Assembly: GCA_965199915.1 (NCBI GenBank)
Contig: OZ241348.1
Span: forward strand, 3,782,001 to 3,846,000
DNA length: 64,000 bases
Reading direction: 5' to 3'
Source: VXYL01 sp965199915
GTDB lineage: Bacteria > Pseudomonadota > Gammaproteobacteria > Pseudomonadales > Azotimanducaceae
In this document: positions 1-8,561 of the stretch, one piece after another
Position numbering within the stretch: the stretch's first letter is position 1
How the letters are laid out: every line of letters begins with the position of its first letter
Program-made: the position numbers and the translations under genes
Notes under the pieces: model-generated
Seen by the model: only the letters and a program-made list of their open reading frames with translations
What the model was told of the DNA's origin: nothing
Databases searched by the model: none

Positions 1-4
1 CGCG

Positions 5-1629
5 GGGGTGTGCGACAGATCTTTGGTAAGTGACCACTTCGGGGTGGCATGGAGTTGGAGTGCCACCGCGGGTCTCCCGTATCCTTGGTTTTTTGCAAAG
101 GCCAAGGAGGAGGCCCGCGATGGCGACGAGGACTGTCGGTGATCGAGACGGGGAAGGCAAGAGGGAGACGGAAGCGGCGGCGTTGGAACAGCGGGCGGCG
201 CTGGTGGAGTTGATGTCGGTTCAAGCGGAGGAGCTGGCGACGGCGCTGATGGAGTCGCCGGGGGCGTTGGCGGCGCGTCTGGACGGCGTGCTTCGGGAGG
301 CGGCGCTGGAGGCGGGTCGGCTGGGGCTGGAGCGGTGGGCGGAGAAGAACCGTTCGGACTGCGGGGCGGCGAACGCGCCGCGGTGCGAACACTGCGGTGG
401 CGGGATGCGCTACTTGGGCCGGGAGCGGTCGCCGACGGAGACGGCGCTGGGCGGGATTCGGCTGGCGATGGGGCGCTACGGGTGCGCGGCCTGCGGGGCG
501 AGCGCGCGTCCGCGGTCGGCGCGTATGGACATCGAGGGGTCGATGACGCCGACGGCGCGCCGGATGGCGAGCGAGCTGGGCTCGGTGTGCTGCCACGCGG
601 AGGCGGACCGGCTGCTGAACGTGGTGGGCGGGGTGAACTTCGGGGCGAAGCGGGTGGAGCGGACGACGCGGCTGGTGGGCGACGACTTGGAGGCGTGGCG
701 GACGGAGTGGCTGTCGGGTTCGATCACGGTGGTCGGCGGCGGCGGGGCGGCGTCGAACGATGCGTCGTTCGACGGGGCGCCGGTTCGCAAGCCGTTGAAG
801 GAAGGACGGATTCTGTGCGTGGGACTGGACGGCACGGGGGTTCCGGCGCTGCCGTCGGAGACGGCGGGGCGGAAGGGGAAGGACGGCGGTCGGGCGACGA
901 CGAGGGAAGCGAAGGTGGGCGCCATCTGGGTGGTCGAGCCGGACGGCGAAGGCGGGACGCGGCTGGCGGAGGACTCGGCGTGGTTTTTCGCGGCGATCGA
1001 GAGCGCGGCGGACGACGCGCGGGGCGACTCGCCGGTGGCGCGGCGGCTGCTGCGCGAACTGGCGGCGCTGGGATTCGCGCCGGAGGACGTCGGCGTGGCG
1101 CTGGGCGACGGGGCGGACTGGCTGCGGCGGCTGTACGAAGAGTGGTTCCCGAACGCGGTTCGGATCGTGGACTTCTTCCACGCCGCGGAGTACCTGTGGG
1201 CGGCGGCGCAGGGCCGCCACCGGAACGATCCGAAGGCCGCGAAGCGGTGGGCGGAGAAGCAGTGCCGGCGGCTCGAGGCGGGGCGGATGGACGACGTGCT
1301 GGCGGCGCTGCGCAGGCCCGGCGCCGGCGCCGAGGAACGCGCCAAGGCGATCCGCCACCTGTCCGAGCGCCGGGGCCAAATGCGCTACGACGAGTACCGC
1401 TCGCTCGGCCTGCCGATCGGTTCGGGGCGCGTCGAGGCGGCCTGCAAGACGGTGGTGGGGCGGCGCATGAAATGCACCGGCATGCGCTGGACGGTGGCCG
1501 GCGCCAACCCCGTGCTCTGGGTGCGCTGCGCCCGCCTGAGCGGCTGGTTCGACGACTACTGGGAGCACCGCCTTCGGAAGGCGGCGTGAGGCGCTGGCGG
1601 CCAATTGCCAAAGATTTGTCGCACACCCC
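5..1629 (+). mobile_element. ISKra4-type insertion sequence, complete
   Basis: A 22-bp terminal inverted repeat closes this element: the left end (5-26, beginning GGGGTGTGCGACA) matches the reverse complement of 1608-1629 with one mismatch. The ends enclose a single intact transposase gene. Both TIRs and the reading frame are undamaged, which suggests recent or still possible mobility. The left flank is cut by the window edge, so a target duplication cannot be judged; GCGCGG lies just right of the element and CGCGG at its left. The right end lies 47 bp from the stop of ccoP. Confidence 0.88.
120..1589 (+). CDS. ISKra4-family transposase
   Basis: This 489-residue transposase catalyses movement of the surrounding element. 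It has an N-terminal helical region, then a cysteine pair motif CEHCGGG followed about 40 residues later by CAACG, a probable zinc ribbon. The catalytic core shows acidic residues in VGLDGTGVP, LGDGADWL and the C-terminal GSGRVEAACK, the usual spacing for ISKra4 DDE enzymes. HAAEYLW, also typical of the family, precedes the last acidic residue. I chose the ATG at 120 because AAGGAGG lies at 104-110 with ideal spacing; the frame is open back to 30 but has no ribosome site there. No frameshift or stop interrupts it. Confidence 0.88.
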   Translation: MATRTVGDRDGEGKRETEAAALEQRAALVELMSVQAEELATALMESPGALAARLDGVLREAALEAGRLGLERWAEKNRSDCGAANAPRCEHCGGGMRYLGRERSPTETALGGIRLAMGRYGCAACGASARPRSARMDIEGSMTPTARRMASELGSVCCHAEADRLLNVVGGVNFGAKRVERTTRLVGDDLEAWRTEWLSGSITVVGGGGAASNDASFDGAPVRKPLKEGRILCVGLDGTGVPALPSETAGRKGKDGGRATTREAKVGAIWVVEPDGEGGTRLAEDSAWFFAAIESAADDARGDSPVARRLLRELAALGFAPEDVGVALGDGADWLRRLYEEWFPNAVRIVDFFHAAEYLWAAAQGRHRNDPKAAKRWAEKQCRRLEAGRMDDVLAALRRPGAGAEERAKAIRHLSERRGQMRYDEYRSLGLPIGSGRVEAACKTVVGRRMKCTGMRWTVAGANPVLWVRCARLSGWFDDYWEHRLRKAA

Positions 1630-1676
1630 TTGCGCGGTGCCGAGGCCGTAAGCGGGAAGCCACCCACACCGCTCCG

Positions 1677-2549
1677 TCAGTTCTTCGTCAGCCAAGCCAC
1701 CAAGAGCCGGATCTGGGCATCGTCCAGCCGCTCGGCGAACGCCGGCATCGTGCCGGCGCGCCCGTCGCGGATGGATTCCTCAATGGCGTCACTGCCGTAA
1801 AGGTGAATGTCGTCCGCCAAGCTCGGCGCTCCCAGCAACGGCTGGCCAGCGCCGTCGGCGCCGTGGCAGGCGACGCAGAACTGCGTGTAGGCGGCTTGGC
1901 CGGGGTGTTCTTCGGGCACGCCGAAAGGGAGCTGGCGCACATAGTCCGCCACTTCCTCCACGCCTGTTTCGCCGAGCACGGCGCCCCAACCCACCATCAC
2001 CGCCACCCGCCCGTCGCGGATGGTCTTCTCGATCGCCGCGGCGTCGCCGCCCCATTGCCATTCGGCGTCGGTCAGGTTGGGGAACATGTTGGCCTGCCCG
2101 CCGGCGTCCTCGCCGTGGCAGGCGGCGCAGTGACGCCGGAAGATCCGTTCCGCCGCGGCCATCAGGTCGCCGTCCGCTTGCAGCGCCGCCGGCGCCGCGG
2201 CGGCGATGCGCGCGCGGGCGTCGCCGAATCGCTCTCGCCACGCCGCTTCGCTGCGCTGCAGGCGCCCGCCCTCGCTCCATCGCAGCGCGCCCGCGTAGCT
2301 GCCGAGACCGGGGTAGAGCATCAAGTACACCGCCGAGAACACCAGCGCGGCAAGCGTCATCCAAAACCACCACATCGGAGCGGGGTGCGCGCCTTCGCGC
2401 AAGTCGCGGTCCCACACCGGGCTGTCTTCGTCCCGACCGGCCCGGTTGCCGTCGCCGCCGAAATACAGGCTGAGCACGAACCACGCAAGGCCGGCCACGC
2501 TGAGCACCGTCAGCACTAGCACCCATCCGGCCCAGAAGTCCGCCGGCAT
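1677..2549 (-). CDS. ccoP: Cytochrome c oxidase cbb3-type, subunit III (CcoP)
   Basis: CcoP is the di-haem electron-entry subunit of the high-affinity cbb3 terminal oxidase and carries electrons from soluble cytochrome c to CcoO/CcoN. The 290-residue product has an N-terminal membrane segment (about 7-30), a second at about 60-80, and two periplasmic haem-c motifs, CAACH at 141-145 and CVACH at 225-229. Met residues placed as axial ligands follow each. Length and order match two-TM CcoP proteins. It is the last gene of the operon, two bases after ccoQ. The gene ends 47 bp from an ISKra4 element, so transcription beyond it runs into the element antisense to its transposase. Confidence 0.95.
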   Translation of the reverse strand: MPADFWAGWVLVLTVLSVAGLAWFVLSLYFGGDGNRAGRDEDSPVWDRDLREGAHPAPMWWFWMTLAALVFSAVYLMLYPGLGSYAGALRWSEGGRLQRSEAAWRERFGDARARIAAAAPAALQADGDLMAAAERIFRRHCAACHGEDAGGQANMFPNLTDAEWQWGGDAAAIEKTIRDGRVAVMVGWGAVLGETGVEEVADYVRQLPFGVPEEHPGQAAYTQFCVACHGADGAGQPLLGAPSLADDIHLYGSDAIEESIRDGRAGTMPAFAERLDDAQIRLLVAWLTKN

Positions 2550-2551
2550 GG

Positions 2552-2719
2552 TCAGTCCTCCTCCCGCGGCGGCGCAACGTCCGCGCCCACTTCGTCTTCC
2601 AGGGGGATGCGTCCGGCGCGGTCAATGGCGCTGTCCGGCGACCGCCAGAAGACCCACACCACCACGGCCGCCAAGAACAACATCACCAGCATGTCGCCGG
2701 CGAACAGGAACCACATCAT
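2552..2719 (-). CDS. ccoQ: cbb3 oxidase small subunit CcoQ
   Basis: A 55-residue protein with one hydrophobic helix (residues about 3-25) and a charged tail, the standard architecture of CcoQ, which stabilises the assembled cbb3 complex. Identification rests on size, topology and its position between ccoO and ccoP rather than on catalytic residues. Its start ATG overlaps the ccoO stop in an ATGA tetranucleotide (2716-2719), indicating translational coupling. The alternative ATG one codon later (2716) is possible. Confidence 0.85.
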   Translation of the reverse strand: MMWFLFAGDMLVMLFLAAVVVWVFWRSPDSAIDRAGRIPLEDEVGADVAPPREED

Positions 2720-3360
2720 GGTGCGCTCTCCACGCTTTCCCGAGCGACTGCCGGCGCGTCCCGCCCGAGTGCTTGCAGGTAGGCGACCACCGCGTCCACC
2801 TCCTGCTTGTCGGCCAACGCCGCGGGAGCGGCGGCAATGTCCGCGTCGGTATACGGATGGCCGAGGCGCCGCAAAGCGCGCATCTTGCGCTGGATGTCGC
2901 CGGCGTCTGCCGGCCGCTCGCCCAGCCACGGGTAGGCGGGCATGATGGATTTCGGCACCACGGCGCGCGGATTCAACAAGTGCAGGCGTTGCCACGCGTC
3001 CGTGTATTTGCCGGCGCTCCGGTGCAGATCCGGCCCGGTGCGCTTGGAACCCCACAGGAACGGCCGGTCGTAGGCGGATTCCCCGGCGCGGGAGAACAGC
3101 CCGTAGCGTTTCACTTCCGCCAGCAGCGGGCGCACCTGCTGCGAGTGGCAGTTGCCGCAACTCTCGCGGATGTAGATGTCGCGTCCCACCAGTTCCAAAG
3201 CGCCGTAGGGTTTGGTGTGCGCCGTCGGCGCGACGAGGGAGTCGTCGAAGACGCTCGGCAGCACTTGCACCAAGCCGCCAATGGCGGACACGAACAAGAT
3301 GCCGAACAGCAGCAGCCCGGCGTTGTTCTCCAGCTTCTTGTGCAGCTCCACCGCGTTCAT
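2716..3360 (-). CDS. ccoO: cbb3 oxidase subunit II (CcoO)
   Basis: Mono-haem cytochrome c subunit that passes electrons from CcoP to the CcoN haem-copper centre. The 214-residue protein has an N-terminal membrane anchor (about 16-35), the haem motif CGNCH at 68-72 within the characteristic IRESCGNCHSQQVRP context, and the later PxPW-type segment IMPAYPWLGE. Its ATG at 3360 overlaps the ccoN stop as ATGA and its own stop overlaps the ccoQ start as ATGA, so the three genes are translationally coupled. Confidence 0.96.
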   Translation of the reverse strand: MNAVELHKKLENNAGLLLFGILFVSAIGGLVQVLPSVFDDSLVAPTAHTKPYGALELVGRDIYIRESCGNCHSQQVRPLLAEVKRYGLFSRAGESAYDRPFLWGSKRTGPDLHRSAGKYTDAWQRLHLLNPRAVVPKSIMPAYPWLGERPADAGDIQRKMRALRRLGHPYTDADIAAAPAALADKQEVDAVVAYLQALGRDAPAVARESVESAP

Positions 3361-4787
3361 GGCGGGCGCGCCTCCACCGTGGGGCGCCCTTTCACGGTGA
3401 GCCAGAGATTCACCGCCATCAACGCCGCGCCCACCAGAAACACCACGCCGGCCACCAACCGCAGCGCGTAGTAGGGCACCATGCTCGCCATGATGTCGCG
3501 GAAGCCGAAGCGCACTTCGCCGATGTCGTCCAACGCCAGCCACAACACGCCCTGCGAAACGCCCGCGCCCCACATGGCGAGCACATAGAGCATGGTGCCG
3601 GCGAGGGCCAGCCAGAAATGGATGTTCGCCAAGCGCACGCTGTGCAACGTGCCGCCCACCAGTCGCGGCACCAGAAAATAGAACGTGCCGAAGGTGATCA
3701 TGGCGTTCCAGCCGAGCGCCCCGGAATGGACATGGCCCACCGTCCAATCCGTGAAGTGGCTCACCACGTTCACGCTCTTGATGGACATCATCGGCCCCTC
3801 GAAGGTGGCAAGGCCGTAGAACGCCAACGCCAGCACGATGAACTTCAGCGCGGGGTCCGTCTTCAACCGCTCCCACGCCGCCGCCACCGTCATCACGCCG
3901 TTGATCATCGTCGCCCACGAGGGCGCGAGCAGCACCAGACTCATCACCATGCCCAGCGACTGCACCCACGCCGGAATCGCGTTGTAGTGCAGGTGGTGCG
4001 GGCCCGCCCAGATATAGCTGTAGGTGAACGCCCAAAAAGCCACGATGGAGAGGCGGTAGCTCCAAATGGGCCTGCCGGCCTGCTTGGGCAGGAAGTAGTA
4101 GAGCATGCCGAGGAAGCCGCCGGTGAGCAGAAAGCCCACCGCGTTGTGCCCGTACCACCACTGCACGATGGCGTCCTGCGCGCCGGCGAACAGCGAATAG
4201 GACTTGCCGAGCGTCACCGGCACCGCCAAGCTGTTGACGATGTGCAGCATGGCGATGACGATGATCAAGCCGCCGTAGAACCAGTTCGACACGTAGATCG
4301 GGCGAATACGCCGGCGCGCCACGGTGCCGAAGAACACGATGCCGAAACACACCCACACCACGGCGATGGCGATGTCGAACGGCCATTCCAACTCCGCGTA
4401 CTCCTTGCCCGCGTTCCAGCCGGCGAGCAGCGCCGCGCCGCCCGCCAGCACGCCGAGCTGCCACGCCACCGCGCAGAACCAAGCGAGCCGGGGCGCGAAC
4501 AACCGCACATGACAGGTGCGTTGCACGCTGTAGAAGGCCGTGCCCATCAACGCCGACACGCCGAAACCGAAGATCACGCCGTTGGTGTGCAGATTGCGCA
4601 GCCGCCCGTAGGACAGCCACGGCTGCCCGAAGTCGATGCCCGGCCAGACCAGCTCGGCGGCGACGTACACGCCGGCGGCCATGCCGGCGAGCGCCCACAT
4701 CACCGCGCAGGCGGTGAGGAAGCGCGCCACGCGGTCGCTGTACGGGGCTTGAGCGCCCGCCAAACCTTCCCTTTGCGCGCCGTTCAC
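3357..4787 (-). CDS. ccoN: cbb3 oxidase catalytic subunit I (CcoN)
   Basis: CcoN reduces oxygen to water at the haem b3-CuB site and pumps protons; it is used under low oxygen. The 476-residue protein has about twelve membrane segments. The conserved histidines are visible: RNLHTNGVIFGFG (haem b ligand region), WWYGHNAVGF (CuB), AGPHHLHYN (CuB pair) and VGHVHSGALGWN (haem ligands). The start is GTG at 4787, one base after the stop of the Yip1-like gene, so ccoN appears to be the second gene of the transcript. No ccoG/H/I/S assembly genes are in the window; they must lie elsewhere if the oxidase is functional. Confidence 0.96.
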   Translation of the reverse strand: MNGAQREGLAGAQAPYSDRVARFLTACAVMWALAGMAAGVYVAAELVWPGIDFGQPWLSYGRLRNLHTNGVIFGFGVSALMGTAFYSVQRTCHVRLFAPRLAWFCAVAWQLGVLAGGAALLAGWNAGKEYAELEWPFDIAIAVVWVCFGIVFFGTVARRRIRPIYVSNWFYGGLIIVIAMLHIVNSLAVPVTLGKSYSLFAGAQDAIVQWWYGHNAVGFLLTGGFLGMLYYFLPKQAGRPIWSYRLSIVAFWAFTYSYIWAGPHHLHYNAIPAWVQSLGMVMSLVLLAPSWATMINGVMTVAAAWERLKTDPALKFIVLALAFYGLATFEGPMMSIKSVNVVSHFTDWTVGHVHSGALGWNAMITFGTFYFLVPRLVGGTLHSVRLANIHFWLALAGTMLYVLAMWGAGVSQGVLWLALDDIGEVRFGFRDIMASMVPYYALRLVAGVVFLVGAALMAVNLWLTVKGRPTVEARPP

Positions 4788-4788
4788 G

Positions 4789-5391
4789 TCAAACCCCCAG
4801 CAGCGGCCCGACGCCGGCCGCCCAAAGCGCCACCGTGACGCCCAGCAACGTCACCGACGCCACCAGCAGGAAACCGATCAGCGAAGACGCCATCAACATG
4901 CCGCGTTCCGCGGACGTGCCAAGCGCCACCGGCAGGCCGGTGTACAACAGATACATGCTCCAAATGAGCGCGGGAATGAGCACCAGCAGGTTCAGAAACA
5001 CATGTGGAAACAGATGCGCCACCGCGCCGGCCGCGAGCGGCGCGGCCACCACCGCCACGAGGCCCAAGTGCGCGCCCCAATCCGTCGTCGCGCCGTAGGT
5101 GGGCGCCATCCACCGCCCGGCCACCGCGGTGCCGACGAAGCCGCCGAGCAACGCGCAGCAATACCCGGCGCTGACCAGCGCCAACTGTCCGGCGTCCAGC
5201 GCGAGGGGTTCTTCGGCGCCCAGCCGCCAGCCGAAGTTCGCGGCGCCGATGAACGCGCACGCCGGGGGCAGCAAGGCCAACCAGACGATGTGCCGCAGCA
5301 GCACGGTGCGCGGCGACGGCGCGGCCTCGCCCAACCGCGCGCAGGCCGCAAGCGGATGCAGCAACAGCCCAAGCGGTGTGCGGAACGCCAT
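4789..5391 (-). CDS. Yip1-family (DUF1282) membrane protein
   Basis: A 200-residue integral membrane protein with about five to six hydrophobic segments. The sequence resembles the bacterial Yip1/DUF1282 family, whose role is unknown; some members are envelope proteins. It is the first gene of the cbb3 operon, with its stop separated from the ccoN start by one base, so it is almost certainly co-transcribed. A function in assembling or tuning the oxidase is possible but is inference from position only. The start ATG at 5391 has a hydrophilic MAFRTPLG leader before the first helix. Confidence 0.7.
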   Translation of the reverse strand: MAFRTPLGLLLHPLAACARLGEAAPSPRTVLLRHIVWLALLPPACAFIGAANFGWRLGAEEPLALDAGQLALVSAGYCCALLGGFVGTAVAGRWMAPTYGATTDWGAHLGLVAVVAAPLAAGAVAHLFPHVFLNLLVLIPALIWSMYLLYTGLPVALGTSAERGMLMASSLIGFLLVASVTLLGVTVALWAAGVGPLLGV

Positions 5392-5484
5392 TGCGCCTTA
5401 ACCCTCTTCCTCTTCCGAGCCAAGCACCGCATATCGTAGCGATTGGCCTATGATCGCGCCACCTTCATCAACAGGCGGGCAGGC

Positions 5485-6717
5485 ATGGATCGAACGGCGG
5501 TGCGGCGCGAAATCGAAAACCTCGCCGTGTACGGCGAGACGGACGTGGGCTGGGACGGCAACACGCCCGTCAACGAGACCGTGGACGAGCACGGCAACCC
5601 GTTTCCCACCAAGCCCGGCTTTGGCGTGCCGGACCCGCGCGCGCCCGGAAGGCGCACCTACGACGACGACGATGTGGAGCACTTGCGCGCGCGTCTGCGC
5701 GATCAAAACGGCATCCGCGGATTGGAGATCTGCGAACCCGGCGAGGTGGAACGGGCGGCGCGCGTCTTCCACCGCGACGGCTTCGTGGTCGTGCGCGATC
5801 TGCTCGACGACGAGCACCTGCGCCGCTTCCGCGAGGGCAGCGCCCAAGCGCTTCGGGACATCCTCTGCGTGCCCGGCGCCGGCGAGCGCAAATACATGAC
5901 CGAGAGCGGCCGCCTGCCGCACCGCTACAGCTACGGCACGGCTTCGGCCTCGAGGCAGATGCTGCACGAGGAAGCGTGGGCGGCGATGATCGACTTGCCG
6001 AACACCACGCCCATCCTCACGGCGATATTCGGGTCTTCGGATTACTTCGTGCTCGGCGCCGGCGGCGACCTCTGCCTGCCCGGCGCCGTGGAATACCAGC
6101 ATCTGCACGCCGATGTCGGCGAGTCGCACCACATCTCGGAGGCGCGCCTGGCCGCCGCCAAGGCGTTGGGGCTGGAAATCGCAACCGAGAAGGAGTCCGG
6201 CGAACCCACCTTGGCCGTGCGCCGCCAAGTGGTGGACTTCACGCCGCCGGTGGTGACCATCAACTTCGCCATGTGCGATCTGACATGGGAGAACGGCCCC
6301 ATCCGGCAGATCCCGGGCTCGCACACTTGGCAAATGCGCCCGGTGCCCCCCGAGCACGAGCCGGAATGGATGCGCCTTTCCACCCTTGTCGGGGCGCCCG
6401 CGGGTGCCGGCGTGTTCCGCGACAACCGCGCTTGGCACGGGGCGACGCCGAACCTCAGCCGCGAGATCCGCGCCCTGCCGAACGTGGAGTACGGCGCGTC
6501 CTGGCTGCCGGAAGGCGGCGGGCGCAAGACCATGCCGCACGCGGTGTGGGAGACGCTGACGCCCCACGGCAAGCACATCAGCCGCCGCGTCAAGGCGGAA
6601 CCGGGCGTGTGGCCGGCGGGGGCGGGCGTGATGCATCCGCTGGGCGCCGAACGCCGCGCCGCGGCAAAGCGCATGGGCGGCAGCGGCGAGCGAAAGCCGG
6701 GCAGTCCGGGGGGCTGA
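5485..6717 (+). CDS. Phytanoyl-CoA dioxygenase family protein (first copy)
   Basis: A non-haem Fe(II)/2-oxoglutarate oxygenase of the PhyH family. The iron-binding facial triad is recognisable: HLHADVG provides His and Asp, and the distal His lies in NRAWHGATPN; the 2-oxoglutarate-binding Arg is probably the RE(I)R segment just after it. The substrate cannot be told from sequence; relatives hydroxylate acyl chains, amino acids or secondary metabolites. I chose the ATG at 5485 (410 residues); the frame extends to a TTG at 5443 without a clear ribosome site. It diverges from the yip1-cco operon across about 90 bases. The glycine- and lysine-rich C-terminus ends near a tandem repeat. Confidence 0.87.
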   Translation: MDRTAVRREIENLAVYGETDVGWDGNTPVNETVDEHGNPFPTKPGFGVPDPRAPGRRTYDDDDVEHLRARLRDQNGIRGLEICEPGEVERAARVFHRDGFVVVRDLLDDEHLRRFREGSAQALRDILCVPGAGERKYMTESGRLPHRYSYGTASASRQMLHEEAWAAMIDLPNTTPILTAIFGSSDYFVLGAGGDLCLPGAVEYQHLHADVGESHHISEARLAAAKALGLEIATEKESGEPTLAVRRQVVDFTPPVVTINFAMCDLTWENGPIRQIPGSHTWQMRPVPPEHEPEWMRLSTLVGAPAGAGVFRDNRAWHGATPNLSREIRALPNVEYGASWLPEGGGRKTMPHAVWETLTPHGKHISRRVKAEPGVWPAGAGVMHPLGAERRAAAKRMGGSGERKPGSPGG

Positions 6718-6727
6718 AACGCGCCCG

Positions 6728-6765
6728 CCGGCAGTATGCCGGCGCACCGGCAGTATGCCGGCGCA
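6728..6765. repeat. Two tandem copies of a 19-bp palindrome-bearing repeat
   Basis: Positions 6728-6746 and 6747-6765 are identical 19-mers beginning CCGGCAGTATGCCGGC. Each can form a 7-bp stem (GCCGGCA/TGCCGGC) around a GTA loop. They start 11 bp after the stop of the phytanoyl-CoA dioxygenase gene and may act as transcript-end hairpins, but no T-tract follows. Confidence 0.85.
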
Positions 6766-6853
6766 CCGGCGGCGGCCGCGCCGGAGCAGCGCGCGGAACG
6801 GGTATGCCGCATGTCGGCGGGTTGTCCTGCCGCGGGCGTATGATGGCTCGCGC

Positions 6854-8455
6854 ATGAGCGTCTCCAACAACAACCGGGAGCGCAGCGGGGTTGGGCGGGA
6901 GAAGGCCCGCAAACGCAAGCTGCCCATCGGCATTCAGACCTTCCGCGAGATGCGTGCGGAGGGGCATTACTATGTGGACAAGACGGCCCATATCCAACGG
7001 CTTGTGGAAGGAGGCAAGCACTATTTCCTGTCGCGCCCGCGGCGTTTTGGCAAAAGCCTGCTGCTGGACACCATCGGCGAGCTCTTTGCGGGCAGCGAGG
7101 ATTTGTTCCGGGGCCTTTCCATCCACGATCAGTGGGACTGGCAGGCGCCGCGTCCGGTGCTGCGGATCAGTTTCGGGGGGCGGAACTTCACCGCCGCCGA
7201 TCATCTGCAAATCGGTCTTTCGGCCCAGCTGGACAGAGTGGAACGGCGTGCCGGGCTGCGTTCGCCCTATCCCACCGGGCCGGAACGGTTCGCCTATCTG
7301 ATCGAAGCGTTGCGGGACGCCGGCGGGCGGCGGGTGGTGATTCTGATAGACGAATACGACAAGCCGATTCTGGATGCCTTGGGAACGCCGCAGCTGGCCC
7401 GTGCCAACCGGGACTACTTGCGTGGGCTGTATTCCGTCGTCAAGGAGTGCGACGAGCACATTCGGTTCACACTGCTGACGGGGGTGAGCAAGTTCTCCAA
7501 GGTGAGCCTCTTCTCCGGTCTCAACAATCTTCGGGACATCACGCTGGACCCGCGCTACGGCGCGATCTGCGGTTACACGGACCGCGATTTGGACGCCGTG
7601 TTCGCCCCGGAGCTGCCCGGTTTGGACCGCGAAGAGATTCGCCGCTGGTACAACGGCTACTGCTGGCTGGACGACGAGCGCGTTTACAATCCCTTCGACA
7701 TTCTGCTGCTGTTCGACACCCGCCGTTTCAAGGCCCATTGGTTCGAGACCGGCTCGCCCACCTTCCTGATCGACGCCCTGCTGCGGCGGCGAGTGCCCAC
7801 GCCACACTTGGAGGGTATGACCAGCACGGAGGCGCTGCTTTCCGCCTTCGACGTGGACGAGATGGCCGTTGAGGCGCTCCTGTTCCAAACCGGCTACCTG
7901 ACGATTCTGGCCGAAGACCACCAGCACGGCCCGCCCCACTACCGGCTGGGCTATCCCAACTTGGAAGTGCGGCAGAGCCTGAACGAGCATTTGTTGATGG
8001 CCCTCCTGCCGGACGCCGCCCGTCGGCTGGCGCAAAGCAGTTCGCTGCGCGAGCTGCTGGCCGCCGGGGATTTCGCCGGGCTCGAATCCCTGTTGCGGGC
8101 CGTATTCGCCGGCGTCCCCCATCAGTGGCACATCCAGAACAACATGCAAGATTACGAAGGCTATTACGCCAGCGTGGTCTACTCCCACTTCGCCGCCCAA
8201 GGGCTGGATCTGATCACCGAGGACAGCTCGGCCGCCGGTCGGGCGGACATGACCGTGCGCGCCGACAACGGCATCTACCTTTTCGAGTTCAAAGTGGTGG
8301 ACGCAGCGCCAACGGGCCAAGCCTTGCGCCAGCTAAAAGAAAGGGACTACGCCGGCAAATACCGGCACTTGGACCTACCCATCCATCTACTCGGCGTGGA
8401 GTTCAGCCGGGAGCAGCGCAACATAGCCGCTTTCCAAGTGGAGCGCGTGGCGTAG
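6854..8455 (+). CDS. AAA-ATPase-like / PD-(D/E)XK nuclease-domain protein (DUF1703 type)
   Basis: A 533-residue protein of the AAA-ATPase-like plus DUF1703 class, common as multi-copy families in Bacteroidetes and symbionts. The N-terminus has the typical IGIQTFREMR...YYVDKT opening, a Walker A variant RPRRFGKSLLL near residue 60 and a Walker B IDEYDKPI near 165. The C-terminal part has a PD-(D/E)XK-like core with RADMTV and FEFKVVD. The biological role of the family is not settled; defence and mobile-element links have been proposed. The start ATG at 6854 gives a lysine/arginine-rich N-terminus; the frame is open further upstream into the repeat region but without a likely start. It stands alone on the plus strand. 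Confidence 0.85.
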   Translation: MSVSNNNRERSGVGREKARKRKLPIGIQTFREMRAEGHYYVDKTAHIQRLVEGGKHYFLSRPRRFGKSLLLDTIGELFAGSEDLFRGLSIHDQWDWQAPRPVLRISFGGRNFTAADHLQIGLSAQLDRVERRAGLRSPYPTGPERFAYLIEALRDAGGRRVVILIDEYDKPILDALGTPQLARANRDYLRGLYSVVKECDEHIRFTLLTGVSKFSKVSLFSGLNNLRDITLDPRYGAICGYTDRDLDAVFAPELPGLDREEIRRWYNGYCWLDDERVYNPFDILLLFDTRRFKAHWFETGSPTFLIDALLRRRVPTPHLEGMTSTEALLSAFDVDEMAVEALLFQTGYLTILAEDHQHGPPHYRLGYPNLEVRQSLNEHLLMALLPDAARRLAQSSSLRELLAAGDFAGLESLLRAVFAGVPHQWHIQNNMQDYEGYYASVVYSHFAAQGLDLITEDSSAAGRADMTVRADNGIYLFEFKVVDAAPTGQALRQLKERDYAGKYRHLDLPIHLLGVEFSREQRNIAAFQVERVA

Positions 8456-8561
8456 TACCGTTTATTGATAGGGCATTGTGACTGCGCCGAGATGCGCTTT
8501 CTCCGTGCGCCGCGCAGCGGTGCTTGATGCACGACTTGCCGGGCTTGCGGCCGCGGGCTGA

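Noticed and set aside
335..1651. Long second-frame ORF across the ISKra4 transposase
   Set aside because: It is Arg/Gly-rich shadow coding without motifs; the overlapping frame has a ribosome site and DDE core.
3618..4838. 406-residue plus-strand ORF antisense to ccoN
   Set aside because: Composition is His/Arg-rich and non-protein-like; ccoN on the other strand is unmistakable. High GC makes long antisense frames common here.
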